Below are positions 45,702 through 55,037 of a DNA stretch of 64,000 nucleotides, one piece after another. Where the stretch lies: assembly GCF_018332715.1 (NCBI RefSeq), contig NZ_BOQP01000040.1, positions 1 through 64,000 of the forward strand, read 5' to 3'. A model generated the notes under the pieces. That model was given only the letters and a program-made list of their open reading frames with translations, was not told the origin of the DNA and searched no databases. The position numbers and the translations under genes were made by a program. Every line of letters starts with the position of its first letter. Position 1 is the first letter of the stretch. This DNA is from Winogradskya consettensis (lineage in GTDB: Bacteria > Actinomycetota > Actinomycetes > Mycobacteriales > Micromonosporaceae).

Positions 45702-46664
45702 TCAACCCGGTGGCGGGTCGTCGCCGGACAGTGCCCCGCGGTTCTGCAACGAGAAGAGCAGCAGGAACGACGGCACCACCAGGACGACCACGAGCACTGC
45801 GACCACCAGCAGCGCGCGCAGGGACGCCTCCGGGGCCGCCGAGCCGGCGAGGGTGAACCCGCCCCGCGGCACCACGACCGGGTACTGCGCGGTGCCCCAG
45901 GCCCCGACGACCGCGGCGATGCCGGTCCAGGCGAGGATGCGGACTCCCCGCGTACGGTGCAGGAAGAGCCGGACCACGACGGCCAGGCCGCAGGCGGCAG
46001 CGAGCGCGGTCAGCGGCAGTGCCCGGCCCAGGAGCCGGTCGGCGAGCCGGGCGTTCGCCGTGTGCAGCACCACCAGGCAGACGATCGACGAGAGCCCGGT
46101 CACCACGCCCGCCCACTGGGCCCGCACGGCGAAATATCGCTCCAGCTCCGGCGTTTCCCGGGCCTCCCGCACCAGGTACGCGGCCGCGAGGTACGCCCCC
46201 GCGGCCACGAACAGCACCCCGCACGCGGGGGCGAAGTACCAGCCGTGCCCGCTCACCACCAGGCCGATCGCCCAGCCCATGCAGAACGGCGTCACGATCG
46301 ACGACGCGGCGAAGGTGCCGTTGAGCAGGCGCCGGAGTCCGGGCGTACGCGTGGTGGCGAGAAACGCGAAGGCCGCGCCGCGCAGCACTATGCCCAGCAG
46401 AGCGAGCCAGAGCGCGGGCGCCGCGACCGTCCACACGCTCGCCGAGGCCGCGGGGAAGCCGGTGAAGAACAGCACCAGCCCGAAGACCAGCCACACATGG
46501 TTGGACTCCCACACGGGGGTGACCGACGCCGCGATCAACCGCCGCGCCCCGGGATCGCGGGCGGCCAGGAGGTTCCAGAAACCGGCGCCGAAGTCCGCAC
46601 CGCCGAACGTGACGTAGAGCGTCGCCGTCACGAGCAGGGCCACCGCCACCAGCGTCGCGGTCAT
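45702..46664 (-). CDS. cydB: Cytochrome bd quinol oxidase subunit II
   Basis: A 320-residue membrane protein with eight or nine helices, the CydB pattern: LYVTFGGADFGAGFWNLLA at the N-terminus, SVTPVWESNHVWLVFGLVLFFTGFP (the W-E-x-N-H-V-W hallmark), GWAIGLVVSGHGWYFAPACG. It pairs with CydA to reduce O2 to water with quinol electrons. The ATG overlaps the cydA stop by 4 bases (46661-46664), so the subunits are translationally coupled. The gene is the last of an apparent aquaporin-molybdoenzyme-cydAB operon. Confidence 0.95.
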   Translation of the reverse strand: MTATLVAVALLVTATLYVTFGGADFGAGFWNLLAARDPGARRLIAASVTPVWESNHVWLVFGLVLFFTGFPAASASVWTVAAPALWLALLGIVLRGAAFAFLATTRTPGLRRLLNGTFAASSIVTPFCMGWAIGLVVSGHGWYFAPACGVLFVAAGAYLAAAYLVREARETPELERYFAVRAQWAGVVTGLSSIVCLVVLHTANARLADRLLGRALPLTALAAACGLAVVVRLFLHRTRGVRILAWTGIAAVVGAWGTAQYPVVVPRGGFTLAGSAAPEASLRALLVVAVLVVVLVVPSFLLLFSLQNRGALSGDDPPPG

Positions 46665-47929
46665 CGCGCCGCCATTCTGCGCAGCAGGGCCAGCGTGGCC
46701 GCACCGAGCACGGTGTAGACGAGCACGACCACCACCAGCGCGGGTACGACGTTCTCGCTGGTCATGGCGTCGGCGGTCGTGAGGTAGCCGTAGACGACCC
46801 AGGGTTGACGGCCGACCTCGGTGACGATCCAGCCGCACTCCATCGCCACCACGGCGGCCGGGCCGGCGACGACCGCGGCCCACCAGAACAGCCGTCCGCC
46901 CGGAAGTGACCGGCGGCGGCGCCACACGACCAGCGCCCACAGCGGGAGCAGGATCAGCAGGGTGCCGATCCCGACCATCGTGTCGAAGCTGAGGTGCAGC
47001 AGGGTCGGCGACGGCGGTCGCAGATCGGTGGGGACACTGTCCAGGCCGGTCACCACGGTCCGCGGGCTGAAACCGACCAGCACCGAATCCATGTCCGGGA
47101 TCGGGATGCCCCCGTAGACCGTGCCGTCGAGATAGATGCCGCCCAGGTATTCGGGTTGCTGGGCGCCGGTCGTGGTCACGTATTCCATCGCCGCGAACTT
47201 GACCGGCTGATCGTGCGCGACGGCCCGGGCCGCGACGTCGCCGAGCAGAAATTCGACCGGAGCGAGGACGCCTGCCAGGACGAACGGGATCAGGAACCCC
47301 AATCGGTGATAACGGTCCCGGCGACCCTTCAGCCAACCGTACGCATAGACGCCCGCGGTCAGGAACCCGGTCACGAGATACGCGGCCACGGTCATGTGCG
47401 GCACCTCGTAGAAGAACGCGTGGTTGAAGAAGACCTCGAGGGGCCGTACCTGGGTGATCCGCCCGTCGACAACGGTGAACCCGCCGGGCTGATTCATCCA
47501 GGCGTTCACGGCGACCACGGACGCCGCCCCGGCGATGCCGCTGACCGCCACGGGAACGCCGGTCCACCAATGTGTCCAACCCCGTAACCGCCGCCACCCA
47601 TACACGTAGATGGCGGTGAAAACGGCTTCGAGCAGAAAGAAAATGCCCTCGAACCCGAAGGGCAACCCGAGCACCGCGCCGTATTTCGCCATCAGTCCCG
47701 GCCAGAGCAGACTCATCTCGAACGAGAGCACCGTGCCGGTGACCGCCCCCACGGCCACCAGCACGGCGAGCGCCTGCGACCAGCGCCGGGCGAGCAGCAT
47801 CGCGGTGTCGTTGCCCCGCCGCAGCCCTATTCCCTCCGCGATCAGCACCAGGGTCGGCAGGGCGATGCCGAGGCACGCGAGAATGATGTGGAATCCCAGC
47901 GTGCCCCCCATCAGGACGCGGGCGGTCAC
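46661..47929 (-). CDS. cydA: Cytochrome bd quinol oxidase subunit I
   Basis: A 422-residue subunit. Heme ligands and motifs are visible: GGTLGFHIILACLGIALP (His of heme b595/d end), FEGIFFLLEAVFTAIYVYGW (GFEG... E), the quinol-site GYLVTGFLTAG-type helix, and MECGWIVTEVGRQPWVVYG near the C-terminus, diagnostic of CydA. The Q-loop is of the short type (CioA-like). GTG 47929 overlaps the stop of the upstream molybdoenzyme by 4 bases (GTGA). Function: high-affinity, low-coupling terminal oxidase in the cytoplasmic membrane. Translation coupling to an oxidoreductase is unusual. Confidence 0.95.
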   Translation of the reverse strand: MTARVLMGGTLGFHIILACLGIALPTLVLIAEGIGLRRGNDTAMLLARRWSQALAVLVAVGAVTGTVLSFEMSLLWPGLMAKYGAVLGLPFGFEGIFFLLEAVFTAIYVYGWRRLRGWTHWWTGVPVAVSGIAGAASVVAVNAWMNQPGGFTVVDGRITQVRPLEVFFNHAFFYEVPHMTVAAYLVTGFLTAGVYAYGWLKGRRDRYHRLGFLIPFVLAGVLAPVEFLLGDVAARAVAHDQPVKFAAMEYVTTTGAQQPEYLGGIYLDGTVYGGIPIPDMDSVLVGFSPRTVVTGLDSVPTDLRPPSPTLLHLSFDTMVGIGTLLILLPLWALVVWRRRRSLPGGRLFWWAAVVAGPAAVVAMECGWIVTEVGRQPWVVYGYLTTADAMTSENVVPALVVVVLVYTVLGAATLALLRRMAAR

Positions 47930-50139
47930 GCGCTTGCCACGATCTCGACAACGACGTGCTTCATCAGTGGCTGGTCGCTCTGGGAACTGACATCGCCGAT
48001 GGGGCACAGGACGTTCAGCTCGGGCATGTATCCGGCCGCGTTGCCGGGTGGCACGTCGTATCGCATCGCCTGGTAGCCGTACACATGTCTGCGGGTGCCG
48101 TCCTTGGCCAGGCTCGTCACATCCACCCTGTCGAATTCGGCGAGGCCCCGGTCGGCCATGTCCCGCTCGTTCATGAAAATGACCGTCCGGGTGCCGCGCA
48201 GGCCCCGGTAACGGTCGTCGTTCGAGTAGATGGTGGTGTTCCACTGGTCGTGCGACCGCATCGTCGACAGCATCAGGAACCCCGGCGGGACCTCGAGATC
48301 GGGCAGCGCGGCGGCGGAGAATTCGGCGTGCCCGGACGGCGTCAGGAATTCCCGCTCCCGCGCGGGCTGCGGAATGCGGAACCCGAGCCGGTCGCGGACC
48401 TTGCGGTTGAACCCCGCGAAGCCGTCGAGCACCTCGGCCATGGTGTCGCGGATCCGGTCGTAATCGTCGGTGTACTCGGCCCACGGTGTTCGCGATTCCG
48501 GCAGGGTGGCAGCGGCCATCCCGGCGATGATGGCCGGCTCGGACAGCAGGTAGGGCGACGCCGGCCGTTTCGAACCGCGGGACAGATGAACCTCGCTCAT
48601 CGCGTCCTCGACGGAGATCGACTGCGGGCCGGTCTTCTGCACATCCCTTTCGCTGCGGGCTATGCAGGGCAGGATGAGGGCGTCCCGGCCGTGCACGAGA
48701 TGGCTGCGGTTCAGCTTCGTGCTCACGTGCACAGTGAGATCGCACTGACGCAGAGCCTGCGACGTGTACGCCGTATCCGGCGCGGCCAGCACGAAATTGC
48801 CGCCCATTCCCACGAACACCCTGACGTCCCCGCGCCGCATCGCCTCGATCGTCGCGACGGTGTCCAGACCGTGCTCCCGGGGCGGATCGATCCCGCACAC
48901 CTCGGCGAGCTTGTCCAGGAACGCCGCCGTGGGCCGGTGATCGATGCCGCACGTCCGGTTGCCCTGCACGTTGCTGTGGCCCCGCACCGGGCTCGGCCCG
49001 GCACCCTCCCGCCCCAGATTCCCGCGCAACAGGAGCAGATTCACGATCTCGCGGACGGTGTCGACGCCGTGCTCCTGCTGGGTGAGGCCGAGACACCAGC
49101 TGATGACCGTACGCTCCGAGCGGATGTAGACGCCGGCGAGCTGCCGGATCTGCTCCTCGTCCACCCCGGACCCGGCGACGATGTCCTCCCAGGACGTCGT
49201 TACCACCAGATTCCGGTAGGCCTCGAACCCGTCGGTGTACCGGTCGAGGAAATCGGGGCTCACGGCACCGGCCTCGATCGTCGCCTTCGCCACGCCCCGC
49301 AGCAGGGCCATGTCCCCGCCGATCCGCGGCTGCACATTCATCGTCCCGATCCGCGTCGGACGAAACGTCGCCATCGCCAGGATCTCGTGCGGCACGATCG
49401 TGTCCCGCGACGCCGCCTCGACAAGCGGATTGATGTGCACGATCTGAGCACCACGGCGGTACGCATCGGAAAGCGCGGTCAGCATCCGCGGGGCATTCGA
49501 GGCGGCGTTCACCCCCATCACGACAATGGCGTCGGCCTTCTCCCAGTCGTTCAGGTCGCAGGTCCCTTTGCCGGTGCCCAGGGACGCCTGCAGAGCCCGG
49601 CCGCTCGCTTCGTGGCACATGTTGGAGCAGTCGGGAAGATTGTTGGTGCCGTATTCGCGTACCCAGAGCTGGTAGAGAAAGGTCGCCTCGTTGGCCAGTC
49701 GTCCGGAGGTGTAGAACGCTGCCCGATGCGGGCTGTCCAGTCCCCGCAACGCCCGGCCCACCAGCTCGAACGCGTCGGCGAACAGCTCGCGGCCCGCGCG
49801 CTTCGCGGTCATCTCCCAGGTGACGTGCTTGATCCCGTTCTCGCAGAGGTCGAGCTTCAGGCCGTCGGTCGCATCCGGCCACGCACAGCCCGGGCAGTCG
49901 AAGCCGCTCCCCTCATGGTTCATGGTGAACAGCGCCTTCGCCGCCTGCCCGGGAACGCCGCTCGCGGCGACGACCTTGCCGACACTCACCGCCGCACCCC
50001 AGCCGGCCGCGGGGTGGGTGTAGTCCTTCTGCCGTGGCTTCCCGGTGACAGCGGGTCCCCGGCCGGCAGAAGGCACACCCGGCGCACCACCGAGCATGGC
50101 CGCCTCACGCGGGCCTACCTGCTTCTCGTTGATGTCCAT
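47926..50139 (-). CDS. YdeP/FdhF-like molybdopterin oxidoreductase
   Basis: A 737-residue molybdopterin enzyme of the YdeP (FdhA-like, TIGR01701) type. The N-terminal Fe-S region is reduced (MNHEGSGFDCPGCAWPD). The cofactor domain includes YGTNNLPDCSNMCHEASGRALQASLGTGKGTCDLNDWEKADAIVVMGVNAASNAPRM, LLLRGNLGREGAGPSPVRGHSNVQGNRTCGIDH, and the C-terminal dinucleotide-binding domain (LMLSTMRSHDQWNTTIYSNDDRYRGL). Formate dehydrogenase-like substrates are possible; E. coli YdeP is linked to acid resistance. It starts 12 bases after the aquaporin gene and overlaps cydA by 4 bases, suggesting that its electrons reach the quinol oxidase (inference). Confidence 0.9.
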   Translation of the reverse strand: MDINEKQVGPREAAMLGGAPGVPSAGRGPAVTGKPRQKDYTHPAAGWGAAVSVGKVVAASGVPGQAAKALFTMNHEGSGFDCPGCAWPDATDGLKLDLCENGIKHVTWEMTAKRAGRELFADAFELVGRALRGLDSPHRAAFYTSGRLANEATFLYQLWVREYGTNNLPDCSNMCHEASGRALQASLGTGKGTCDLNDWEKADAIVVMGVNAASNAPRMLTALSDAYRRGAQIVHINPLVEAASRDTIVPHEILAMATFRPTRIGTMNVQPRIGGDMALLRGVAKATIEAGAVSPDFLDRYTDGFEAYRNLVVTTSWEDIVAGSGVDEEQIRQLAGVYIRSERTVISWCLGLTQQEHGVDTVREIVNLLLLRGNLGREGAGPSPVRGHSNVQGNRTCGIDHRPTAAFLDKLAEVCGIDPPREHGLDTVATIEAMRRGDVRVFVGMGGNFVLAAPDTAYTSQALRQCDLTVHVSTKLNRSHLVHGRDALILPCIARSERDVQKTGPQSISVEDAMSEVHLSRGSKRPASPYLLSEPAIIAGMAAATLPESRTPWAEYTDDYDRIRDTMAEVLDGFAGFNRKVRDRLGFRIPQPAREREFLTPSGHAEFSAAALPDLEVPPGFLMLSTMRSHDQWNTTIYSNDDRYRGLRGTRTVIFMNERDMADRGLAEFDRVDVTSLAKDGTRRHVYGYQAMRYDVPPGNAAGYMPELNVLCPIGDVSSQSDQPLMKHVVVEIVASA

Positions 50140-50151
50140 AGCCCGCGCCGC

Positions 50152-50946
50152 TCAGCTGGCCGGGTTGGTGAAGGTCGTGCCGCCTTTGCGGAAGACGTAC
50201 TCGTAGAGGACGGCGGCCAGGCTGCCGCCGAGGATCGGGCCGGCGAGGTACGCCCACCAGTCGACGAACTCGCCCGCGACCAGCATCGGGCCGAGGGCGC
50301 GGGCGGGGTTGACGCCGGCTCCCGTGACCGGACCGGCGATGAAGATGGCGACTGCGAGGGCGAGGCCGATCGCCAGGGCCGCCCCGGCCCGCGGCACTCT
50401 CGGGTCGGTGGCGACGGAGATCACGACCAGCACCAGGATGAAGGTGACGATCGCTTCGGTGAGCAGGACCCGGCCCGCGCCGACCGCCCCGGCCGGTCCC
50501 GTGGCGCCCAGGTCCGCCACCGTGCGGGCGCCCCAGCCGTCGATGGCCCAGGCGGCGAGCGCTGCCACGACCGCGCCGCCGAGCTGGGCCAGGACGTACG
50601 CCGGGACGTCGCGCCACGGGAACCTGCGGGTGACGGCGAGGGCGACGGTGACGGCGGGGTTCACGTGTGCGCCACTGATGTGGCCGAGGCCGGCGACGAC
50701 GACGATCAGCGCGAACCCGCCGGCCAGGGGCACCGCCAGGGACTCCCAGGCGCCCCCGGCGACCGGCTCGCCCAGCGCCGCCGGGATCACCGTGGCGATG
50801 ATCGCGAGGACCAGGACGAACGTGCCGACGAACTCGGCGGCGACGGCCCGGGCCACCTCGGTGCCGAGGCGGTGACCGTGCAGGCCGGTGGGGGCGGTCG
50901 CGAGGCGTTTGCCGATCAGCGGGGGCATGGTGGTGTCGGTCTGCAT
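50152..50946 (-). CDS. MIP-family aquaporin / glyceroporin
   Basis: A 264-residue channel with six helices and two half-helices carrying the NPA boxes: ISGAHVNPAVTVALAV and GAGVNPARALGPMLV. The aromatic/arginine constriction has R after the second NPA (NPAR). The N-terminus AEFVGTFVLVLAIIATVI is typical. The loop after the second NPA lacks the D-x-x-R-D expected of glycerol facilitators, so water or a small neutral solute such as H2O2 is more likely than glycerol. ATG 50946 has GGAGA 8 bases upstream, which I prefer to the TTG at 50961. First gene of the molybdoenzyme-cydAB operon. Confidence 0.9.
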   Translation of the reverse strand: MQTDTTMPPLIGKRLATAPTGLHGHRLGTEVARAVAAEFVGTFVLVLAIIATVIPAALGEPVAGGAWESLAVPLAGGFALIVVVAGLGHISGAHVNPAVTVALAVTRRFPWRDVPAYVLAQLGGAVVAALAAWAIDGWGARTVADLGATGPAGAVGAGRVLLTEAIVTFILVLVVISVATDPRVPRAGAALAIGLALAVAIFIAGPVTGAGVNPARALGPMLVAGEFVDWWAYLAGPILGGSLAAVLYEYVFRKGGTTFTNPAS

Positions 50947-51010
50947 GGTGATCGTCTCCAACGTCAGGGCTGTTACGTCCCCAGCGTGGAGGGATCACCG
51001 TGCGGTCACC

Positions 51011-51652
51011 TCACGCGGCGGCGGATTGTGTTGCTCTCCTCCTCCGGATGAAGCCCACGACGGTGGGAATCGCCCACCAGATCGCGTACGCCCAGTGCGT
51101 GAAGTAGGCGACCGGGATCGCGAGCAGGAATGCCGCGGCGACGGTCAGCGTCCGGGCGACGGCGACCCGGAAGTACGCGGCGGAGGTGCCCGGCCTGGCG
51201 AGTTCGTGGCGCTGGGCGTACCGCATGATCAGGACGAGGACGACGGCGGCGAGGGCCTGCAGGATCGCGTACAGGGTGAAGGCCATCGGGAAGGAGACCT
51301 CGCTGACCAGGAGCTTGGTGGCGAACGGGTTCACCACGACGGTCAGCAGCCAGAGCAGGTTGAGCTGGCCGAGGCGCCGGTTGGTCCACTCGATGTTGCG
51401 GAACACCGCGTTGTGGTTCAGCCACTGGGTGCCGATCACGATGAAGCTGATCAGGAACCCGAGGTATTCCTGCCAGGCCTCGCCGAGCGAGCGCCAGGCC
51501 TCCCCGACCGCCTCCCCGTGCGGGACGGGCAGTTCGAGGACGAGCAGGGTGATGGCGATGGCGATGACGGCGTCGGAGAAGTACACGAGCCGCTCGGTGG
51601 GCGACCGGTCGGCGTTGCCGTCCTGCTCCAGCTCCTGCGCGATGAGGGACAT
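51011..51652 (-). CDS. TMEM175/DUF1211-family potassium channel
   Basis: A 213-residue protein with six membrane helices. The signature of prokaryotic TMEM175 K+ channels is near the N-terminus: ERLVYFSDAVIAIAITLLVLELPVP (FSD motif and pore-lining isoleucines/leucines), with a matching WLNHNAVFRNIEWTNRRLGQLNLLWLL second motif. These channels assemble as tetramers and lack the classic TVGYG filter. It is separated from the upstream sigma gene by a strong terminator and from the aquaporin gene by 64 bases. Confidence 0.9.
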   Translation of the reverse strand: MSLIAQELEQDGNADRSPTERLVYFSDAVIAIAITLLVLELPVPHGEAVGEAWRSLGEAWQEYLGFLISFIVIGTQWLNHNAVFRNIEWTNRRLGQLNLLWLLTVVVNPFATKLLVSEVSFPMAFTLYAILQALAAVVLVLIMRYAQRHELARPGTSAAYFRVAVARTLTVAAAFLLAIPVAYFTHWAYAIWWAIPTVVGFIRRRRATQSAAA

Positions 51653-51667
51653 CGCGCCAACATACGG

Positions 51668-51699
51668 CAGTACGCCCGGGCGGTTGCCCGGGCGTACTG
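51668..51699 (-). terminator. Strong hairpin terminator after sigma-factor gene
   Basis: A 14-pair perfect stem, CAGTACGCCCGGGC (51668-51681) with GCCCGGGCGTACTG (51686-51699), and a GGTT loop. It is 19 bases past the sigma-factor stop and 15 bases before the channel gene start, separating the two same-strand genes. Confidence 0.85.
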
Positions 51700-51718
51700 G
51701 GTGTCTCTTACAGCAAGA

Positions 51719-52525
51719 TCAGGCGGCGAAGTCGAGCTGGCCGCGGAGCTTGACGAGGGCCTTGGTCAGCAGGCGGGAGACGTGCATCTGGGAGATGCCG
51801 ACCTGGTCCGCGATCTGCGACTGGGTGAGGTTGCCGTAGAAGCGGAGGGTGATGATCTTCCGCTCGCGCTCGTCGAGGGTGGCGAGGGCCGGGGCGAGGG
51901 CCGCGCGGGTCTCGGCGAGCTCGAACTCGCTGTCCTCGCCGCCGAGGGTGTCGCCGAGCTCGGTGTTGCCGTCGGCGCTGATCGGGGTGGAGAGGCTGGT
52001 CGCGTTGTACGCGCGGGCGCCCTCCAGGCCCTCCAGGACCTCTTCCTCGGTGATCTCGAGGTGGACGGCGATGTCGGCGACCGTCGGCGAGCGGCCCAGG
52101 GTGTGGGTGAGGTTGGTGTTGGCGGCCGTGATCGCGAGGCGCAGCTCCTGCAGGCGGCGCGGCACGCGGATCGACCAGGTGCGGTCGCGGAAGTGGCGCT
52201 TGATCTCACCGATGATGGTGGGGATCGCGAAGCCGGCGAACTCGACGCCGCGGTCCGCCTCGAAGCGGTCGACGGCCTTGATGAGGCCGATGGTGGCCAC
52301 CTGGACGAGGTCGTCGAGGGGCTCGCCGCGACCGGCGTAGCGGTTGGCGAGGTGGCGGGCCATCGGCATCCAGGCCTCGATGGTGCGGGCCCGGACGGTG
52401 CTGCGCGACGGGTGGCCGGCGGGCATCGCGGCGAGCGCGGCGATCAGCTCGCTGGCCTTGTCCGTCGTGGCCGAAGCGTCAGAGGCGGCCTCGGTCTTGA
52501 TCGGGGCGGCGGTAACGACGGTCAT
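51719..52525 (-). CDS. SigB/SigF-type RNA polymerase sigma factor
   Basis: A 268-residue group 3 sigma factor with regions 2 to 4: ARHLANRYAGRGEPLDDLVQVATIGLIKAVDRFEADRGVEFAGFAIPTIIGEIKRHFRDRTWSIRVPRRLQEL (region 2, with the SigB/F hallmark IIGEIKRHFRD), region 3 (NLTHTLGRSPTVADIAVHLEITEEEVLEGLEGA) and region 4 (LDERERKIITLRFYGNLTQSQIADQVGISQMHVSRLLTKALVKLRGQL). Relatives control stress or developmental genes and are held by anti-sigma kinases; none is adjacent. A sigma-B/F-like promoter may lie at 52572-52598, implying autoregulation. Confidence 0.93.
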   Translation of the reverse strand: MTVVTAAPIKTEAASDASATTDKASELIAALAAMPAGHPSRSTVRARTIEAWMPMARHLANRYAGRGEPLDDLVQVATIGLIKAVDRFEADRGVEFAGFAIPTIIGEIKRHFRDRTWSIRVPRRLQELRLAITAANTNLTHTLGRSPTVADIAVHLEITEEEVLEGLEGARAYNATSLSTPISADGNTELGDTLGGEDSEFELAETRAALAPALATLDERERKIITLRFYGNLTQSQIADQVGISQMHVSRLLTKALVKLRGQLDFAA

Positions 52526-52571
52526 GGGAGGGACTCCTTCGGCGGCACGGTCTTTCCGGGTCGGCGCACAT

Positions 52572-52630
52572 ATGCCCCCGGCCCCACCCTGCCTAAACTC
52601 ACCTTTTCGGTTACATGTAGATCACCGAAA
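52572..52630. promoter_or_regulatory. Possible SigB/F-type promoter and inverted repeat between sigma gene and GGDEF-EAL gene
   Basis: On the minus strand GTTT (52598-52595) is followed after 17 bases by GGGCAT (52577-52572), near the SigB/F consensus GTTT-N14-16-GGGTAT but with one extra base of spacing. Next to it, TTTCGGT (52605-52611) and ACCGAAA (52624-52630) form an inverted repeat with a 12-base spacer, a possible operator. Both calls are weak. Confidence 0.35.
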
Positions 52631-52724
52631 GTATGAGCTTTACGGAAAATCACTTTCCCTCATCCGCCCGGATCATGCGCCGACGTACTGACGGAGACGG
52701 GACGAGCTGGAGAGGGGTGGGACC

Positions 52725-55028
52725 GTGCAGAGGCGTCCGTTCGACCTGATCCGGCGCGATCCGGTCCTGCTCGCCCTGGTGGCGCTGACCGCGCTGGGCT
52801 GGGTGCTCTTCACGCTCTTCGAGGGCGACAACGTCCGTCAGGTGCAGATCTTCTGGGCGTGCCAGGTGCCGCTCGACGCCGCACTGGCCGTGGGCGGGTG
52901 GCGCCTGCGCACGCTCGCCCCCGCGCGCTACCGGCGGTTCTGGTCGTCGATCGCGTTCGCCGGCACCTCCTTCACCACGGGTGACAGCTACCAGTTCCTG
53001 CACACCCTCCTCGCCGCCGGCACCCCGTCGGTGAACGGCGGCCTGGTCCAGAGCGTGTTCTTCACGATCGGGATGTGCGCCAACGTCCTCGCCTGCCTGA
53101 TCTTCCCGCAGGGGCTGCGCTCCGGGCGCGAGAAACTCGTCTTCTGGCTCGACGCGGCGACCGTCCTGGTCGGCGGTGGCGTCATGGCCTGGTGTTTCGC
53201 CGTCAACCCGATCGACGAGCACACCGACCGGGTGACCGCGAGCATCACCGCCGCGCTGGTCATCGTCGCGGCGTTCTCGGCGACGAAGGTCGCGCTGATC
53301 CGCAAGCCCCCGATGGCCCTGATCGCCGCGTGGCCGATGGTCGCGGCGCCGATGGTCCAGGGTGTCGCGACGTTCCTGCCCGGCGCGTTCCAGCACGACA
53401 ACCACGTGTACGTCCTCGGCATCCGGCTGCTGCCCTCACTGCTGATCGCGGTCGGGCCGAGGATCCAGGAGATCACGGTACGCATCGAGGGCACGGGCAC
53501 GCGCAAGAAGCGGCGCCCGTACAGCCTGCTGCCGTACGGGATGATCGCCCTGACCTTCCTGGTCTTCTTCGCCATGCTCCCGGCGCACGTGTCGACCCAG
53601 TTCTGGGGCGCCCTCGCCGGTGTCGTCGTGATCACCGCGCTGGTCGCCGCGCGGCAGCTCGTGGCGTTCCAGGACAACGTCGTGCTGATCCGGCGCCTCG
53701 ACACCGCCCTCGGCGAGCTGAAGGACCAGGAGGTACTGCTGCGCGAGCAGGCCGCCTCCGACGCGCTGACTCACCTCGCCAACCGCACCACGTTCAACGC
53801 CGAGATGGACCGGCTGGGCGGATCGGGCGAACGCACCGTGCTCCTGATCGACCTCGACGACTTCAAGACGATCAACGACACGATGGGGCACGCCGCGGGC
53901 GACGCCCTGCTGATCACGATCGCCGAGCGGCTGCGCGCCGCGGTCCGCGCGGACGACCTGGTGGCCCGGCTCGGCGGTGACGAGTTCGCGGTCCTGCTCA
54001 GCGGCACACCGGGCGCGGAGGCCGGTCGCGTCGCCGAGCAGATCCTCGGCCGGGTCGCGGAGCCGGTCACCATCCAGCAGCACACGATCGCCGCGCGCGC
54101 CAGCATCGGCGTCGCCGCCGCGAGCCCCGGCGACGAGCCGTCCGCGCTGCTCAGCAACGCCGACATCGCGATGTACGAGGCCAAGCGGCGCGGCAAGGGC
54201 ACCTGGGTGCTCTACAGCGACGAGATGGGCGCGCGGATCGGCGCCGAGGCCGAAATGATCCGGGAGCTGTCGCAGGCCGTGGACGAGGGGCAGTTCATGC
54301 TCGCGTATCAGCCGATCGTCCGGCTCGACGACTCCGCGCTGACCGGCGTGGAGGCGCTCATCCGCTGGAACCACCCGGCCCGGGGCCTGGTCTCGCCCGA
54401 GGAGTTCATCCCGCTGGCCGAACGCTCCGGGCTGATCGTCGCGATCGGCGACTGGGCGCTGCGCGAGGCCTGCCGCCAGGCCGCCGACTGGCGGGCTACC
54501 TATCCGGGCGCGGCGCACATGACGGTCGGGGTGAACGTCGCCGGGCGCCAGCTGCGTACGGGCACGTTCGTCGACGACGTGGCCCAGGTCCTGGCGGCGA
54601 CGGGCCTGCCCGCGGGCTGCCTCAACATCGAGGTCACCGAGACCGCCGTCCTCGACGACACGGAGTCGCACGAGGCGATGCTGAGCCTGCGCGGGCTCGG
54701 CGTACGGCTGGCCCTCGACGACTTCGGCACCGCGGCGTCGTCGCTGGGCCTGCTGCTCACCTGCCCGGTCACCACGCTCAAACTGGACCGCTCGTTCGTC
54801 GAGTCGATCACCACGGTCGGCCGGCAGGCAGCGGTCGCCACCGCGGTCAGCCAGATGGCCACCGCCCTGGACTTCGCGTCGGTCGCCGAGGGCATCGAGA
54901 CCGAGGAGCAGCGTGACCTGCTGCAGAAACTCGGCTATCAGTACGGCCAGGGCTACTACTTCTCCCGCCCGCTCCCCGCCGCCCGCATGGGCGAGCTGTG
55001 GGCCGCCGTGCCGTCCCTCACTCGATAA
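52725..55028 (+). CDS. Membrane-bound GGDEF-EAL protein (c-di-GMP turnover)
   Basis: A 767-residue protein. Residues 1-320 contain about nine hydrophobic segments, a sensory membrane domain without a known signature. A short coiled coil (LDTALGELKDQEVLLREQAASDALTHLANR) leads to a GGDEF domain with intact active site RLGGDEFAVLL (GGDEF at about 416-420) and an EAL domain with GVEALIRWNHP (E-A-L at about 541), NIEVTETAVLDD and LALDDFGTAASSLGLLLTCPVTTLKLDRSFV. Both catalytic motifs are complete, so it could make and degrade cyclic-di-GMP. It is divergent from the SigB/F-type sigma gene. Confidence 0.93.
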   Translation: MQRRPFDLIRRDPVLLALVALTALGWVLFTLFEGDNVRQVQIFWACQVPLDAALAVGGWRLRTLAPARYRRFWSSIAFAGTSFTTGDSYQFLHTLLAAGTPSVNGGLVQSVFFTIGMCANVLACLIFPQGLRSGREKLVFWLDAATVLVGGGVMAWCFAVNPIDEHTDRVTASITAALVIVAAFSATKVALIRKPPMALIAAWPMVAAPMVQGVATFLPGAFQHDNHVYVLGIRLLPSLLIAVGPRIQEITVRIEGTGTRKKRRPYSLLPYGMIALTFLVFFAMLPAHVSTQFWGALAGVVVITALVAARQLVAFQDNVVLIRRLDTALGELKDQEVLLREQAASDALTHLANRTTFNAEMDRLGGSGERTVLLIDLDDFKTINDTMGHAAGDALLITIAERLRAAVRADDLVARLGGDEFAVLLSGTPGAEAGRVAEQILGRVAEPVTIQQHTIAARASIGVAAASPGDEPSALLSNADIAMYEAKRRGKGTWVLYSDEMGARIGAEAEMIRELSQAVDEGQFMLAYQPIVRLDDSALTGVEALIRWNHPARGLVSPEEFIPLAERSGLIVAIGDWALREACRQAADWRATYPGAAHMTVGVNVAGRQLRTGTFVDDVAQVLAATGLPAGCLNIEVTETAVLDDTESHEAMLSLRGLGVRLALDDFGTAASSLGLLLTCPVTTLKLDRSFVESITTVGRQAAVATAVSQMATALDFASVAEGIETEEQRDLLQKLGYQYGQGYYFSRPLPAARMGELWAAVPSLTR

Positions 55029-55037
55029 CATCCCGTT

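Noticed and set aside
47956-51051. A 1031-codon plus-strand open frame
   Set aside because: It is antisense to the molybdoenzyme, aquaporin and part of the neighbouring genes. Its composition (Arg/Gly/His/Val-rich, no family motif) is the usual shadow frame of a G+C-rich genome.
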